In this document: one piece after another, positions 1 through 8,182 of the stretch | Layout: every line of letters begins with the position of its first letter | How positions within the stretch are numbered: the first letter of the stretch is position 1 | NCBI GenBank assembly: GCA_934465295.1 | Contig: CAKSKU010000004.1 | Coordinates: 1-64,000 of the forward strand | Source of the DNA: an uncultured Oscillospiraceae bacterium | GTDB taxonomy: Bacteria; Bacillota; Clostridia; Oscillospirales; Ruminococcaceae | Reading direction: 5' to 3' | Length of the DNA: 64,000 bases | The notes under the pieces: model-generated | Told to the model about the DNA's origin: nothing | Databases searched by the model: none | Seen by the model: only the letters and a program-made list of their open reading frames with translations | Made by a program: the position numbers and the translations under genes

Positions 1-26
1 TGAATAATTTTACATAATAAATATAA

Positions 27-56
27 ATGCCGTCAGAGCGATTGCTTTGACGGCAT
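27..56. terminator. Terminator-like hairpin, copy 1
   Basis: A 9-bp stem (ATGCCGTCA paired with TGACGGCAT) with A/T-rich flanks. It is nearly identical to the hairpin at 598-628, which terminates the cardiolipin synthase gene. It may end a gene to the left of the window or be a duplicated copy of that terminator. Confidence 0.6.
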
Positions 57-108
57 TTGTCTGTCAAAAAATATATTGCATTTATGCAGATCAACGAAAA
101 ATAATTTT

Positions 109-216
109 ATACTAACACTAAGCACCAGTTAGTATTTGGAAGAAGCCAAGCTAATAATCTCTCATATATAGGGTTTCGGCGCAGATTTTTGCCTGTATTT
201 TATTGGTGTTTAGTAT
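109..216 (-). repeat. MITE-like palindromic element, copy 1
   Basis: The right end, read on the minus strand, starts ATACTAAACACCAATAAAAT and continues with AAAAATCTGCGCCGA, nearly the same as the left end of the element at 32499-32617. The left end carries ATACTAAC and AGCACCA, plus a nested palindrome at 109-135, so this end seems rearranged. No transposase is encoded. It lies just before the larger repeat copy A. Confidence 0.65.
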
Positions 217-233
217 TATGACTTGTTGCAGAA

Positions 234-560
234 AGAAGAACTGCCATTCATATCCCGTCGGTGCTAAACGCTCGTCGCTTTGCTCCTCACGTTTATTTGC
301 CGAGGATAGTTGTTCCGAACATAAAGAATAAGCGCAATTCACATTTTATAAGTTTACAGACCGATTTATCACGTTCTGTTTTACTTTTTGAAATGTGAAT
401 TGCGCCCTTTTGATTTATAGATATTCCGCTATTGCAGCAAGCTTTGTGCTGTTAGTTTAAGGTGTTTCGCTTCTGCGGAAGCGACCAAGGGCTTTGCCCT
501 CTGGACACCCACCACCATTTGAACAAAGCGAAATTCTTTCAGAATTAACGTAAACTTTAG
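234..560 (+). repeat. Large dispersed structured repeat, copy A
   Basis: About 330 bp, closely matching copy C (47489-47836) and more distantly copies B and D. The order is a TTCATA-containing box, a short hairpin (265-270 with 290-295), GAGGATAG, a 13-bp inverted repeat GCGCAATTCACAT (332-344) with its complement (393-405), a box GCTGTTAGTTTA, a G/C-rich hairpin and a tail ending AACGTAAACTTTA. A 63-codon minus-strand frame (151-342) overlaps it but is not conserved as protein. Function unknown. Confidence 0.8.
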
Positions 561-597
561 TTGGTATTTTTCTAACATACTTTTTCAATAACCATAA

Positions 598-628
598 ATG
601 CCGTCAGAGCGATTTGCTTTGACGGCAT
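598..628 (-). terminator. Terminator of cardiolipin synthase gene
   Basis: Stem ATGCCGTCA/TGACGGCAT, 15 bp beyond the cls stop codon, with A/T runs on both sides. It duplicates the hairpin at 27-56. Confidence 0.75.
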
Positions 629-642
629 TATTTTTTATAATT

Positions 643-2211
643 TTACATTAGCGGCGCCATTATGCGGAGCGCACTTCCCAGAAACTTCGTGAAAACATTG
701 AATTTTTTGCAGTCATCAAGCGTAATGCGCTGACATTTCTGCAGGGTGAGGCAAAAATCCTCCTCTGTCTCACGAACCGAACCTGTGCCGTAGGTGTAAG
801 CCGCACATTCAAAGTGCAGGAACAAACTGCGGTAGTCGAGATTTATCGAGCCGACAACAGCACGGATATCATCGCTGACAAACACCTTTGCGTGAACAAA
901 TCCGGGCGTGTATTCGTATATCTTCACGCCCGCTTCGATAAGCTCTGCATAATAGGTGTGCGCAAGCCAGAAAGCATACTTTTTATCGGGGATATGCGGC
1001 ATTATTATCGCAACGTCCACTCCCCTTTTCGCCGCATAGCACAATGCGGTCTTCATTTCATCGTCAATGATAAGATACGGCGTCATAATATGGACGTATT
1101 TCTTCGCACGGTAAAGGATATCGAGATAAACGCTCAATCCGACATTCTCACGGTCAAGCGGACTGTCGCTGTACGGGATAACATATCCGGGCTTCGCTTC
1201 GTCCCTGAGCTCAGGAAAATCGGAAACGATATAATCGCCGAAATCGTCCCATTTCTGCTCGGTCATATTCCAGTTTTGCAGAAACATCATCGTGAAGCTT
1301 TTTACAGCCTCGCCTTTGAGCATAATGCCCGTGTCTTTCCACTGTCCGAAACGCTTTACCTTATTGATATATTCATCGGCGAGGTTAATTCCGCCCGTAA
1401 AAGCGGTCTTTCCGTCAATAACTACTATCTTTCGGTGGTCACGGTTGTTCTGAACTGTCGAAAGTACGGGAACTATCGGCGAAAAGACCTTGCACTTTAT
1501 GCCGAGAGCCTGCATTTTCTTCGGGTAGTTCACTGGAAGAAGCATTATCGTGCAGGTGCCGTCATACATAAAGCGGACTTCAACGCCCTCTTTGACCTTT
1601 TGTTTGAGTATTTCAAGTATCGAGTCCCACATATAGCCCTCGTCAACGATGAAATACTCCATAAATATGAACTTTTCCGCCGCAAGAAGCTCCCTTTTGA
1701 GTGCTTCAAACTTGTCCTCACCGAATGGAAAAAACTTTGTCGCTGTATTTTTGTAAACGGGGAAAAAAGCGTGGTTCTTCATATATTCGGCAAAGCGGAC
1801 TTCCGCCTCGTCAATATCGGCAAGCTCATGCACAACATCGTCATTCTGCGGAAGATATCGGTTCGTTTCCTTTATAACATCCGAAAGCCGCTTGCGGACA
1901 AGACGTGTTCCGATCTCGAGCCTGACGTAAGTGTACATAAGCGTTCCGAAAACCGGAAGCGTCAGCACAGGTATTATCCATGCCATTTTGAAGCTTGTGT
2001 TGGACTTGTCGCTGATGATATATATCATCGCAAGCGTCGAGATGATGAGATTCAGTGCATAGAAATACTCCATCGAGTTTTTCATCGTGTTCACGCACAG
2101 CCAGAAGAAAACTATCTGGATTATTACAAACAGAAAAACTATCATCGTTCTGCCGAAGACAAGCCTGCACAGCTTTTTTATTTTGGAAAGCATCATTTTT
2201 TTCTTATTCAA
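643..2211 (-). CDS. cls: Cardiolipin synthase (phospholipase D family)
   Basis: The product joins two phosphatidylglycerol molecules, or a related pair, to make cardiolipin at the membrane. Three hydrophobic segments fill the first ~95 residues. Two HKD catalytic motifs follow: HRK within RDHRKIVVIDGK near residue 259 and HAK within VHAKVFVSDD near residue 440, each followed by a GG/GS-IN motif typical of the family. I chose a TTG start at 2211 because AAAAGGAG sits at the right distance; an in-frame start at 2256 would add 15 non-conserved residues. The length (522 aa) is usual for Cls. It is the last gene of the dgt-dnaG-rpoD-rrf2-cls run. Confidence 0.93.
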   Translation of the reverse strand: MNKKKMMLSKIKKLCRLVFGRTMIVFLFVIIQIVFFWLCVNTMKNSMEYFYALNLIISTLAMIYIISDKSNTSFKMAWIIPVLTLPVFGTLMYTYVRLEIGTRLVRKRLSDVIKETNRYLPQNDDVVHELADIDEAEVRFAEYMKNHAFFPVYKNTATKFFPFGEDKFEALKRELLAAEKFIFMEYFIVDEGYMWDSILEILKQKVKEGVEVRFMYDGTCTIMLLPVNYPKKMQALGIKCKVFSPIVPVLSTVQNNRDHRKIVVIDGKTAFTGGINLADEYINKVKRFGQWKDTGIMLKGEAVKSFTMMFLQNWNMTEQKWDDFGDYIVSDFPELRDEAKPGYVIPYSDSPLDRENVGLSVYLDILYRAKKYVHIMTPYLIIDDEMKTALCYAAKRGVDVAIIMPHIPDKKYAFWLAHTYYAELIEAGVKIYEYTPGFVHAKVFVSDDIRAVVGSINLDYRSLFLHFECAAYTYGTGSVRETEEDFCLTLQKCQRITLDDCKKFNVFTKFLGSALRIMAPLM

Positions 2212-2271
2212 AGTTTTGTCTCCTTTTATCTGTCCGTTCGGACTGAATGACCCCATTCCCCCGATTATGTA

Positions 2272-2667
2272 TCACATAAATTTATCGAAAGTATATTCCG
2301 AAAGCTTTTTATCTACCATCTGCGAAATCTCGGCAAAGACACGCTGATAGCCGCATCTGCCTGCCATTCCTCTGCTGCATTCGTAGTTGTCCGTAAGGCA
2401 CTTGCTTATCGCATATTTGCCATCGATAGCTTCAACAACGTCTTTCATCGAGATCTCATTCGGTTTTTTCGCAAGCTCATATCCGCCCTGCGTGCCCTTG
2501 AATGAGACAACAATGCCTGCCGCAACGAGTTTTCGCAGAATTTTCAGTGCAAAACGGAGCGAAACAACAGTCCTTTCGGAGATCGAGTTCGCATCTAGCC
2601 GCTTACCCGCTTCGCAAAGACAGCCAACTATGCGGACTGCATAATCCGCTTCCAAAGTCATATTCAT
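2272..2667 (-). CDS. Rrf2 family transcription regulator
   Basis: A winged-helix regulator of the Rrf2/IscR family, 131 aa. The N-terminal half has the Rrf2 helix-turn-helix (SISERTVVSLRFALKILRKL) and the GGYELAK wing. Cys90, Cys97 and Cys105 are spaced like the Fe-S ligands of IscR (92, 98, 104), so it may sense iron-sulfur or redox state; that is inferred from spacing. The start has GAGG 8 nt upstream. It lies 24 bp after rpoD and before cls, with no suf/isc or cysteine genes nearby, so its targets are not clear from context. Confidence 0.88.
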   Translation of the reverse strand: MNMTLEADYAVRIVGCLCEAGKRLDANSISERTVVSLRFALKILRKLVAAGIVVSFKGTQGGYELAKKPNEISMKDVVEAIDGKYAISKCLTDNYECSRGMAGRCGYQRVFAEISQMVDKKLSEYTFDKFM

Positions 2668-2691
2668 AAACCAAACCTCACTAAACTAAGA

Positions 2692-3765
2692 TCAATCGAG
2701 AAAATCCTTAACTTTTCTGCTTCTGCTCGGGTGACGGAGCTTACGCAGAGCCTTGGCTTCGATCTGTCTGATACGCTCACGGGTAACGTTGAACTCCTTG
2801 CCGACTTCTTCAAGCGTTCTTGAACGTCCATCCTCAAGTCCGAAACGCAGACGGAGGACTTTTTCCTCACGCTCGGTAAGCGTTGAAAGAACTTCGCCGA
2901 GCTGCTCTTTGAGAAGAATGAGCGAAGCCGCATCAGCAGGCGCAGGAGCGTCATCATCGGGGATAAAGTCACCGAGGTGGCTGTCCTCCTCCTCGCCGAT
3001 AGGTGTTTCGAGCGAAACAGGATCCTGTGCGATACGCATTATCTCACGGACACGCTCAGGTTCCATATCAAGCTCCGCAGCGATCTCCTCGGGAGTAGCA
3101 TCGTGACCGTTCTTGTGGAGAAGCATACTCGAAACCTTTTTTACCTTTGTGATAGTCTCGACCATATGCACAGGGATACGGATAGTCCTTGCCTGATCGG
3201 CGATAGCACGGGTGATAGCCTGACGTATCCACCATGTTGCGTAGGTCGAGAACTTGAATCCCTTTGTGTAATCGAATTTTTCAACAGCCTTGATAAGACC
3301 GAGGTTGCCCTCCTGAATAAGGTCGAGGAACTGCATACCTCTGCCGACATAGCGCTTCGCAATGGAAACGACAAGACGGAGGTTAGCTTCGGAAAGACGC
3401 TTCTTCGCCTTTTTGTCGCCCTTTGCCATTCTTTCGGCAAGCTCGATTTCTTCCTCTGCGGAAAGAAGCGGAACTCGTCCTATTTCTTTAAGATAAATTT
3501 TTACGGGGTCGTCAATAGCGATGCCCTCGGTCGAGAGCGAAAGCTCCAGATCGTCCTCGCCGAGAGGGATATCCTCGTCAAAGTTTTCGAGCGAGAAGTC
3601 ATCGATGATCTCGATATTGTTATTTGAACAGCTTTCGTAAAAGCTTTCCATCTGGTCAACGTCATATTCGAGGTCTTCGAGAACGTCCGTGATCTCCTTT
3701 GTGGAAAGCTTGCCGCTTGATTTGCCCTGCTCAATAAGGCTTTCAATAGTTCTTTTTTCTGCCAT
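2692..3765 (-). CDS. rpoD: RNA polymerase primary sigma factor
   Basis: The housekeeping sigma-70 factor that directs RNA polymerase to TTGACA/TATAAT promoters. The acidic N-terminus is short, as in Firmicute SigA. Region 1.2 lies at about 85-118, region 2 at about 120-190 (the stretch around FSTYATWWIRQAI melts and binds the -10), region 3 at about 200-275 and region 4 with the -35-binding helix-turn-helix (VTRERIRQIEAKALRKLR) near 327-345. The 357-aa length is usual. GGAGG precedes the ATG. It sits directly after dnaG, the widespread Clostridia arrangement. Confidence 0.98.
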   Translation of the reverse strand: MAEKRTIESLIEQGKSSGKLSTKEITDVLEDLEYDVDQMESFYESCSNNNIEIIDDFSLENFDEDIPLGEDDLELSLSTEGIAIDDPVKIYLKEIGRVPLLSAEEEIELAERMAKGDKKAKKRLSEANLRLVVSIAKRYVGRGMQFLDLIQEGNLGLIKAVEKFDYTKGFKFSTYATWWIRQAITRAIADQARTIRIPVHMVETITKVKKVSSMLLHKNGHDATPEEIAAELDMEPERVREIMRIAQDPVSLETPIGEEEDSHLGDFIPDDDAPAPADAASLILLKEQLGEVLSTLTEREEKVLRLRFGLEDGRSRTLEEVGKEFNVTRERIRQIEAKALRKLRHPSRSRKVKDFLD

Positions 3766-3824
3766 AATATAAACTTCCTCCTATACAAAATGCCAAAAAT
3801 TGCATCGTATGTTTTTCACTTTTT

Positions 3825-5570
3825 CTATTTCGACTTTTTCAGACTTTCAAAGTACCGCAGGAACTCTTCATTCGACATCGCCGCAACGTCAATATTCTTT
3901 TCTGCATAGCTTTTAAGAATATTTATGTAATCATCGAGAGTTTCCCGAGTGATATCGACCTGCTGATTTGCGACAATTATCGAATATACTTTTCCCATTT
4001 CGTCAGCGGAAAATTCACTTTGAAGCAGTGAAATGTCAAATTCCACCGAATCATTTATCTTTTCTGTTAATTTTTCAAAAACGATCCTGTTGAAATCTGT
4101 CACAAAATCTGCGCTTGTTATCCTGCTTTCAACGTATTTAAGCTCATCGGGATTGGACGAAAGATAGGCTATCAAGCCGCATTCCGCCTTGTATTCCCTC
4201 GGGTGGGCAACGCTGTCGGGGTTTTCGCGCCGCTGCTTTCCGAAGGTTCGTATCTCACGGTTTTCGTCCTCACGGGAGCGGTTTATCTTTTTCTTTATAA
4301 GCCCGTTGACCTGATAGAGTATCGTCTCGCTCTTAACATCGCACTGTTTTGCGAGCTTTCCGATGTAAACCTCACGCTCGATCGGCGAAGTGATGTCCGA
4401 AAAAAGCGAAATGCATCGTTTCAGATATGTCACCTTGTCATTTTCGCTTTCAAGGTCAAGCCCTGCGGCGCATTTGCTCATTTCAAAATCGATAGCACCG
4501 TCCGAACGTTCAAGAAGCTGCTTAAAGCGCACAGAACCGAACTTTTTTATGTATTCATCGGGGTCTTTTGCGCCCTCCATTCTGATTATGCGGGCATCAA
4601 GACCTGCTTCGGAAAGAAGATTTATCGCCCTGTGCGTTGCCGCCTGCCCCGGGCCGTCCGAATCGTAGGCAATTATGACTTCATCGGCATACTGCTTTAT
4701 CAGACGGGCCTGCTCGGGAGTCAGCGCCGTTCCGAGCGTTGCAACAACGTTCTCAAAGCCGCCCTGATTTATTGCGATAACGTCCATATAACCCTCGGCA
4801 AGTATCAGCTTGCGCTCGGTCGATTTTTTCGCAAAATTCAGTGAGAAAAGGTTTCGGCTCTTCTTGAAAACGGGCGTATCGGACGAGTTCAAATACTTCG
4901 GACCGCTTCCGTCGATTATTCTTCCGCCGAATGCGATAACATTTCCCCTAAGGTCGATTATCGGGAACATAACTCTGTCACGGAACGAGTCAAAAACTGC
5001 GCCCTTTGAGCTTCGTGTACAAAGATTTGCCAGCACAAGCTCATCGTCCGAGAAGCCTTTGTTACGCATAAAGTAGTGCAGACCGTGCCAGTCGTCCTGC
5101 GCATAACCAAGTCCGTACTTTATGATAGTATCCCTTGAAAGCTGACGTTCGGCGAAGTATCTCCGTCCCTTTTCGCCCTGTGGCGACTTTGCGAGTATCT
5201 CAAAGAAATACCGTGCCGCCGTTCGGTTGATCTCGAGCACACGAGCCTTCACACGGGCAAAGTCATTGCTGTCTCCGTCATCGGGCATCTGCATTCCTGC
5301 TCTGTCGGCAAGGAATTTCACCGCTTCGATGTAGGAAAGGTTCTCTATCTTCATTATGAACGTAATGACATCGCCGCCTGCGCCGCAGCCGAAGCAGTGG
5401 AAATACTGCCCCGTCGTGTTGACGCTGCACGACGGCGACTTTTCCGAATGGAACGGGCAAAGGCACACTGCACCGTGTCCGCTCCTTTTAAGCTGAACAT
5501 AGCTGCTCATAACGTTATCTATCGGATTATTCTGTTTTAGGTCTAAAATAAAACTCTCGGGTAATGCCAT
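3825..5570 (-). CDS. dnaG: DNA primase
   Basis: Makes RNA primers at the replication fork. An N-terminal zinc finger (Cys38, His41, Cys59, Cys62) recognises template DNA. The central catalytic core has a Toprim domain with EGYMD and DSDGPG metal-binding motifs. A C-terminal helicase-interaction region follows and is weakly conserved. I start at ATG 5570 (MALPESFIL) because GGAGAG lies just upstream; the frame is open 24 codons further but that stretch does not resemble primase. The length is then 581 aa. It is followed 59 bp later by rpoD. Confidence 0.97.
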   Translation of the reverse strand: MALPESFILDLKQNNPIDNVMSSYVQLKRSGHGAVCLCPFHSEKSPSCSVNTTGQYFHCFGCGAGGDVITFIMKIENLSYIEAVKFLADRAGMQMPDDGDSNDFARVKARVLEINRTAARYFFEILAKSPQGEKGRRYFAERQLSRDTIIKYGLGYAQDDWHGLHYFMRNKGFSDDELVLANLCTRSSKGAVFDSFRDRVMFPIIDLRGNVIAFGGRIIDGSGPKYLNSSDTPVFKKSRNLFSLNFAKKSTERKLILAEGYMDVIAINQGGFENVVATLGTALTPEQARLIKQYADEVIIAYDSDGPGQAATHRAINLLSEAGLDARIIRMEGAKDPDEYIKKFGSVRFKQLLERSDGAIDFEMSKCAAGLDLESENDKVTYLKRCISLFSDITSPIEREVYIGKLAKQCDVKSETILYQVNGLIKKKINRSREDENREIRTFGKQRRENPDSVAHPREYKAECGLIAYLSSNPDELKYVESRITSADFVTDFNRIVFEKLTEKINDSVEFDISLLQSEFSADEMGKVYSIIVANQQVDITRETLDDYINILKSYAEKNIDVAAMSNEEFLRYFESLKKSK

Positions 5571-5750
5571 ATAATCTCTCCGCGAATATGCTCCGTTAAA
5601 TCGGGATTTGCAGGAAGCTCCTGCGGGCAATTTGCGCAGCACACTTTCATCGAAATAGGTTTCAGCTGCAAATATAATTTTTATATTTTTACAATTTATC
5701 TTCGTTCAGATAAGTGCCGTGAAGCAAACTGTCAAAACGCTTTTCCGCAA

Positions 5751-6752
5751 TTACAGTCTTGCATCACGCCAGCCCTTTGGAATGTAAAGATCCTCATAAA
5801 CTGCGATAGCGTAGCTGTCCGTCATTCCTGCGATATAGTCCGTGACCGCTCTGTCCGAGCCTTTCATCTCACGGATACGCTTGTATTCATCGGGGAGCTT
5901 GTCGGGATTTTTGAGGAAATAGCCGTAAAGCTTCTCAATAAGCATCATCGCCTTTGACTCCTCAGATTTTGCTATCGAGTTGCGGTAAACATTGTCGAAC
6001 ATAAAGTTGCTGAGAATATCGAGTGCCTTGTGAATTTCCTCCGACATCATGATATTCTCCGCACCGTTATTGATTATCGAGGAGATGAGCGTTGTGATGC
6101 GCTCGCTCTTGGAGTGACCGAGAACCGCCGTTGCATCTTTCGGCAGATCGTTTTCGGTGATAATGCCTGCACGGATAGAATCGTCGATATCGTGATTGAT
6201 GTATGCGATCTTGTCGGCAAGGCGGACAATGTAGCCCTCTCTCGTCTTTGCGATCTTGTTCGTGTGGCAGACGATGCCGTTCTTTACTTCATAGGTAAGA
6301 TTAAGTCCCCTGCCCTCTTTTTCTATGTAGTCAACAACACGGACAGACTGCTCATAATGAGTAAATCCATTCGGGCATATCTCATTCAGAATACGCTCGC
6401 CAGCGTGACCGAACGGCGTATGACCAAGGTCGTGACCGAGTGCAACAGCTTCGGTGAGGTCGCTGTTAAGGCGAAGCGCAGTCGAGATCGTCCTCGCTAT
6501 CTGCGAAACTTCAAGAGTATGCGTAAGGCGTGTTCGGTAGTGATCGCCCACAGGATCAAGGAATACCTGCGTTTTATGTTTAAGTCTGCGGAAGGAATTG
6601 CAGTGCAGAATTCTGTCTCTGTCACGCTGAAATTCAGTTCGTATCGGGCATTTCGGCTCGGGTCTTGCCCTTTTTCCCGAATTTCGCGAAAGGCAGGCAT
6701 ACTCGCAAAGCGTACCAAGCTCCATAACCTCGCTCTGCTCACGGATCGTCAT
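5751..6752 (-). CDS. dgt: Deoxyguanosinetriphosphate triphosphohydrolase-like HD protein
   Basis: An HD-domain phosphohydrolase of the dGTPase family, expected to cleave dNTPs to deoxynucleoside plus tripolyphosphate. The metal-binding residues are visible in HTLEVSQIARTI, GHDLGHTPFGHAGE and the later INHDIDD. ATG 6752 (MTIREQ) is preceded by GGGAGG; the longer frame is unlikely to be translated. The protein is 333 aa, the short class of the family that lacks the E. coli insertions. It heads the dgt-dnaG-rpoD cluster found in many Clostridia. Confidence 0.92.
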   Translation of the reverse strand: MTIREQSEVMELGTLCEYACLSRNSGKRARPEPKCPIRTEFQRDRDRILHCNSFRRLKHKTQVFLDPVGDHYRTRLTHTLEVSQIARTISTALRLNSDLTEAVALGHDLGHTPFGHAGERILNEICPNGFTHYEQSVRVVDYIEKEGRGLNLTYEVKNGIVCHTNKIAKTREGYIVRLADKIAYINHDIDDSIRAGIITENDLPKDATAVLGHSKSERITTLISSIINNGAENIMMSEEIHKALDILSNFMFDNVYRNSIAKSEESKAMMLIEKLYGYFLKNPDKLPDEYKRIREMKGSDRAVTDYIAGMTDSYAIAVYEDLYIPKGWRDARL

Positions 6753-6799
6753 AACATTTTTCCTCCCTTGACATATTATCATAGCTTTTGCTTTTAATA

Positions 6800-6828
6800 A
6801 CAATATAATATACAATTTACGCCCTCAA
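6800..6828 (-). promoter_or_regulatory. Possible promoter of the dgt-dnaG-rpoD cluster
   Basis: On the minus strand TTGAGG and TATTGT are 17 bp apart, about 50 bp upstream of the dgt start. The match is moderate and overlapping A/T-rich -10 candidates exist. Confidence 0.45.
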
Positions 6829-6957
6829 AAACCCTTTTTCTAAATTAATTTTCAGCATTTTGAACGAATTGTCATGTGAATTTTCAATCAAATTTGTAAA
6901 ATAATCAAATAAAGCAATACAGAACATGGCGTAAACTGCCCGGAATGAATTTCCTTA

Positions 6958-7581
6958 TCAGGCGAAGTTCTCGAATACCTCATCACCCTGCTCAACGGAG
7001 ATACGTCCGTTCGATGCATCGATAAGCTTTTCACGCAAAGGCTCGGCGAAGGCTTTCTTCACCAGCAGCGAGACCGTAACGTCCGCACCGAAGTCCGTGT
7101 CAAGTATCTTCACCTCAAAATCGGGCAGAAGATAGGTTATCTTGCTGTAAAGATCGTAATCCATTTTTATCTTCACGGGATAAGAACTGCACATTATGAG
7201 CCGTTCCGCCGCATCAACGGCTATCTTCGCCGAGTGCGAGTACGCACGGACAAGACCGCCCCCACCGAGCAGAATTCCCCCGAAATATCTTGTCACAACG
7301 CAGCAAACATCGGTCAGCCCCTCCTTTTGAAGAACATCAAGCACGGGAACTCCTGCCGTCCCCTGCGGCTCGCCGTCATCGGAATAGCGTGAAGTGTTGC
7401 CCTCACGCAGAATGTAGGCATAAACATTGTGCGTCGCTTTGCGGTGTTCGGCACGAATTTTATTGATAAATTCAACAGCTTCATCGTTCGTCTTTGTAGG
7501 CGAGATATAGCCGATGAACTCCGATTTTTTCTCGATAAAGCTGTCCTGCGCAAACGCACGTATAGTTGAATAGTCCTCCAA
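6958..7581 (-). CDS. yigZ: YigZ/IMPACT family protein
   Basis: Member of the UPF0029/IMPACT family, whose bacterial role is not firmly established. The N-terminal domain carries the family signature: KKSEFIGYISP, RKATHNVYAY, DDGEPQGTAG and RYFGGILLGGGGLVRAY. A C-terminal DUF1949-type domain follows. I set the start at TTG 7581, which has AGGAGG 7 nt upstream and gives 207 aa, the family length; the frame continues upstream to 7812 but overlaps the rpmE terminator and coding region. It follows rpmE on the same strand. Confidence 0.9.
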   Translation of the reverse strand: MEDYSTIRAFAQDSFIEKKSEFIGYISPTKTNDEAVEFINKIRAEHRKATHNVYAYILREGNTSRYSDDGEPQGTAGVPVLDVLQKEGLTDVCCVVTRYFGGILLGGGGLVRAYSHSAKIAVDAAERLIMCSSYPVKIKMDYDLYSKITYLLPDFEVKILDTDFGADVTVSLLVKKAFAEPLREKLIDASNGRISVEQGDEVFENFA

Positions 7582-7612
7582 AGCACGCCCCTCCTTTTGT
7601 AAATATAAAAAA

Positions 7613-7641
7613 ACAGCCTGCGAATAAATAACGCAGGCTGT
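7613..7641 (-). terminator. Intrinsic terminator after rpmE
   Basis: A 10-bp stem ACAGCCTGCG/CGCAGGCTGT is followed on the minus strand by a T-run. It lies 14 bp after the rpmE stop codon and just before the yigZ ribosome site, so some read-through into yigZ is possible. Confidence 0.85.
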
Positions 7642-7654
7642 GATTGTTTCAGAA

Positions 7655-7858
7655 TTACTTATCCATACCGAAACGCTTCTTAAATTTGTCAATACGTCCG
7701 CCTGTGTCAACAAGCTTCTGCTTACCTGTGTAGAAAGGATGGCACTTGGAGCAGATTTCGACCTTGATATCCTTCTTAGTGGACTTGGTCTTGATAACGT
7801 TGCCGCAAGCACAGGTAATAGTGGTCTCCTCGTAATTAGGATGGATACCCTCTCTCAT
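7655..7858 (-). CDS. rpmE: 50S ribosomal protein L31
   Basis: A large-subunit ribosomal protein, 67 aa from ATG 7858. AGGTG lies 6 nt upstream; a GTG three codons earlier is less well placed. Two cysteine pairs (CACG and CSKC) form the zinc knuckle, so this is the zinc-containing C+ form, followed by the HPFYTGKQK motif. It has its own strong promoter and terminator and is probably monocistronic. Confidence 0.97.
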   Translation of the reverse strand: MREGIHPNYEETTITCACGNVIKTKSTKKDIKVEICSKCHPFYTGKQKLVDTGGRIDKFKKRFGMDK

Positions 7859-7956
7859 TCGTAACACCTCATCTCTCTAAATATTATATGATCAGCATAG
7901 CAGCCCATCACATAACACGGACAGTAGTGCTATTTTTCAATCACTTACGAGAAAAT

Positions 7957-7985
7957 ATTATAGCACATTATGTTCGGATTGTCAA
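7957..7985 (-). promoter_or_regulatory. Promoter of rpmE
   Basis: TTGACA and TATAAT are separated by 17 bp on the minus strand, about 100 bp upstream of the rpmE start; an extended TG lies before the -10. Confidence 0.85.
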
Positions 7986-8011
7986 GGGTTTTGCAAAAAT
8001 TCTATCAAAAA

Positions 8012-8043
8012 AAGCACTGCACAGCCGATCGTGTGCAGTGCTT
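8012..8043 (-). terminator. Terminator of pyrG, displaced by an element
   Basis: A 12-bp stem (AAGCACTGCACA with its complement) followed on the minus strand by seven T. It is the expected pyrG terminator but is about 140 bp from the stop codon, with the palindromic element 8045-8163 in between. Confidence 0.85.
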
Positions 8044-8044
8044 A

Positions 8045-8163
8045 ATACTAATTTTTAATCAAAGTGTAGACAAAAAATCGGCGCAAAAGCCATATAAACC
8101 TGTTTTCAACAGCTACAAGCTTTTGCTTGATTTTTTGTACACTTTCAGTTTAAAAATTAGTAT
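8045..8163. repeat. MITE-like palindromic element, copy 2
   Basis: The ends are ATACTAATTTTTAA and its complement, followed inward by GTGTAGACAAAAAATC opposite GATTTTTTGTACAC. The whole 119 bp can fold into one long hairpin. Its outer halves are almost identical to 9979-10080 on the other side of pyrG. The centre (CATATAAACCTGTT) matches the element at 32499. It encodes nothing. Confidence 0.85.
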
Positions 8164-8182
8164 AAGGTCCCTCGTCAGACCA

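Noticed and set aside
151..342. 63-codon minus-strand frame within the left repeats
   Set aside because: It spans two repeat types; the matching part of copy C does not preserve it as a protein.
234..560. Insertion sequence with transposase
   Set aside because: No transposase frame in or near any copy; the element is too short and has no plain terminal repeats at its outer ends.
814..2250. 478-codon plus-strand frame antisense to cls
   Set aside because: It is the mirror of an intact cardiolipin synthase gene, shows no family signature and has no ribosome site.
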